Below, one piece after another: positions 62,929 through 64,000 of a DNA stretch of 64,000 nt. The notes below the pieces were generated by a model that worked only from the letters and a program-made list of their open reading frames with translations, ran no database searches and had not been told where the DNA came from. Positions within the stretch are counted from its first letter, which is position 1. Each line of letters starts with the position of its first letter. The stretch comes from Paracoccaceae bacterium. GTDB lineage: Bacteria; Pseudomonadota; Alphaproteobacteria; Rhodobacterales; Rhodobacteraceae. The translations under genes were made by a program, and so were the position numbers. Location: assembly GCA_030758115.1 (NCBI GenBank), contig JANREX010000030.1, positions 1 to 64,000 on the forward strand, written 5' to 3'.

Positions 62929-64000
62929 ATGAAAGACAGCAATTTCCTGAAAGAGCATAACGCCCGCTCCATGTGGCACCCGATGGCCCACCCGGCCGAC
63001 AGCCTCGCCAACCCGCCCACCATCGTCACCGGCGCGCAGGGCGTACGGATCACCGATATCGACGGGCACGAGGTGGTCGACGCCGTGGGTGGCCTCTGGA
63101 ACGTGAACCTCGGGTTTTCCTGCGCCCCGATCAAGGCGGCCATCGCCGCGCAGCTGGATCGTCTGCCCTATTACTCGACCTTCAGGGGCACCTCGAACGA
63201 TGCGGTGATCGAGCTGTCCGAGGAATTGCGCCGCTTCTTCGCCCCTGACGGGCTGACCCGCGCCTTCTATACCTCGGGTGGATCGGATTCCGTTGAAACC
63301 GCGCTGCGCCTGGCACGGCAATATCACAAGATCAGGGGGCAGGGGCAGCGCACCAAGTTCCTCAGCCTCAAGAAAGGGTATCACGGCACCCATTTCGGCG
63401 GGGCCTCGGTCAACGGCAACGCCAATTTCCGCACGGCGTATGAGCCGCTTCTGGCCGGATGCCACCACATCCCCGCGCCCTATACCTATCGCAACCCCTT
63501 CAACGAGGCCGACCCCGCCAAACTGGCGCAGCTGTGCCTTGCGGCGCTGGAGGACGAGATCGCCTTTCAGGGCGCGGGCACCATCGCCGCCTTCATCATG
63601 GAGCCGGTCCTTGGCGCAGGCGGCGTGATCCCGCCGCATGAAAGCTTCATGCCCGGTGTGCGCGAGATCTGCACCCGCCACGGCATCCTGCTGATCGCGG
63701 ATGAGGTGATCACCGCCTTCGGCCGCACCGGAAGCTGGTCCGGCAGCCGCCACTGGGGGGTGCAACCCGATTTCATGTGCACGGCCAAGGCCATCACCAA
63801 CGGCTATTTCCCCTTCGGTGCGGTGATGATCGCCGAAGAGGTGGCGCAGGTCTTTGAGGCAGACACCTCAGGCGCCGCCGCCATCGGCCACGGTTATACC
63901 TATTCCGGCCATCCGGTCGGCGCCGCCGCGGCCCTCGCCTGCCTGGCCGAAACCGAACGCCTGAACGTGCCCGAAAACGCCGCCGCCCGCGGTGCCCAAC
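62929..64000 (+). CDS. Class III omega-aminotransferase, truncated by the window edge
   Basis: About 357 codons are visible from an ATG at 62929, preceded by AAAGGA; the frame is open to the right edge, where a further 80 to 100 residues are expected. The start is MKDSNFLKEHNARSMWHPM. The PLP-binding features FYTSGGSDSVETALRLARQY, GYHGTHFGG, LLIADEVITAFGRTG and the lysine segment CTAKAITNGYFP are intact. It resembles omega-amino acid:pyruvate (beta-alanine, taurine or putrescine-type) aminotransferases. It follows the HAD gene by four bases and so belongs to the iclR-HAD transcript. Confidence 0.93.
   Translation, partial: MKDSNFLKEHNARSMWHPMAHPADSLANPPTIVTGAQGVRITDIDGHEVVDAVGGLWNVNLGFSCAPIKAAIAAQLDRLPYYSTFRGTSNDAVIELSEELRRFFAPDGLTRAFYTSGGSDSVETALRLARQYHKIRGQGQRTKFLSLKKGYHGTHFGGASVNGNANFRTAYEPLLAGCHHIPAPYTYRNPFNEADPAKLAQLCLAALEDEIAFQGAGTIAAFIMEPVLGAGGVIPPHESFMPGVREICTRHGILLIADEVITAFGRTGSWSGSRHWGVQPDFMCTAKAITNGYFPFGAVMIAEEVAQVFEADTSGAAAIGHGYTYSGHPVGAAAALACLAETERLNVPENAAARGAQ

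Overview
The window is GC-rich alphaproteobacterial chromosome, most likely Rhodobacterales (roseobacter/Paracoccaceae type). I infer this from the gene families, their order, the codon bias and a GGATATTTG..GCAAGAAGAA spacer motif that I recall as common in that group. I saw no rRNA, tRNA, insertion sequence, prophage or CRISPR array. Almost all of the DNA is closely packed metabolic, transport and regulatory operons.

Layout. 1-5.1 kb: a minus-strand operon of a DmdA-like GcvT-family methyltransferase, an OsmC protein, an enoyl-CoA hydratase homologue lacking both catalytic glutamates, and a DmdB-like acyl-CoA ligase, preceded by an Lrp/AsnC regulator. 5.3-11 kb: amidase, RidA, beta-keto acid cleavage enzyme, Old Yellow Enzyme and cytochrome P450. 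11-19 kb: Orn/Lys/Arg decarboxylase, a broken small membrane ORF, tartrate/D-malate dehydrogenase, then a Ca2+/Na+ exchanger, a small exported protein and a fused SecDF. 19-25.4 kb: pstSCAB-phoU-phoB with a clear three-repeat Pho box and no adjacent phoR. 25.5-32.5 kb: YbfB-type MFS protein, AsnC regulator, class V aminotransferase, hybrid histidine kinase, IMPACT-type protein and thioesterase. 32.5-40.2 kb: a run of helically phased TGCRR repeats, a GNAT enzyme, and a three-gene operon of transglutaminase-DUF2126, circularly permuted ATP-grasp plus alpha-E, and a second transglutaminase; this is a predicted peptide-ligation system of unknown product. 40.2-47.7 kb: a Crp/Fnr regulator and a LivHMGF-type ABC importer whose operon also encodes a long-chain-type acyl-CoA ligase and the binding protein. 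48-53.2 kb: the homoprotocatechuate meta-cleavage genes hpaF, hpaE, hpaD, an hpaG-like gene and hpaH, divergent from hpaR over a perfect palindrome.

53.3-64 kb is the most intriguing block. It is a minus-strand operon tctC-tctB-tctA, aldehyde dehydrogenase, class III aminotransferase-fold protein, APH-type kinase, Tm-1-like/UPF0261 protein. It diverges from iclR, a HAD hydrolase and a second class III aminotransferase that runs off the right edge. Kinase, phospho-lyase-like PLP enzyme and aldehyde dehydrogenase together match the logic of hydroxylysine or phosphoethanolamine breakdown: phosphorylate a hydroxyl, eliminate phosphate and ammonia, oxidise the aldehyde. A tripartite importer supplies the substrate and an IclR repressor controls the locus. 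The substrate is not determined by the sequence.
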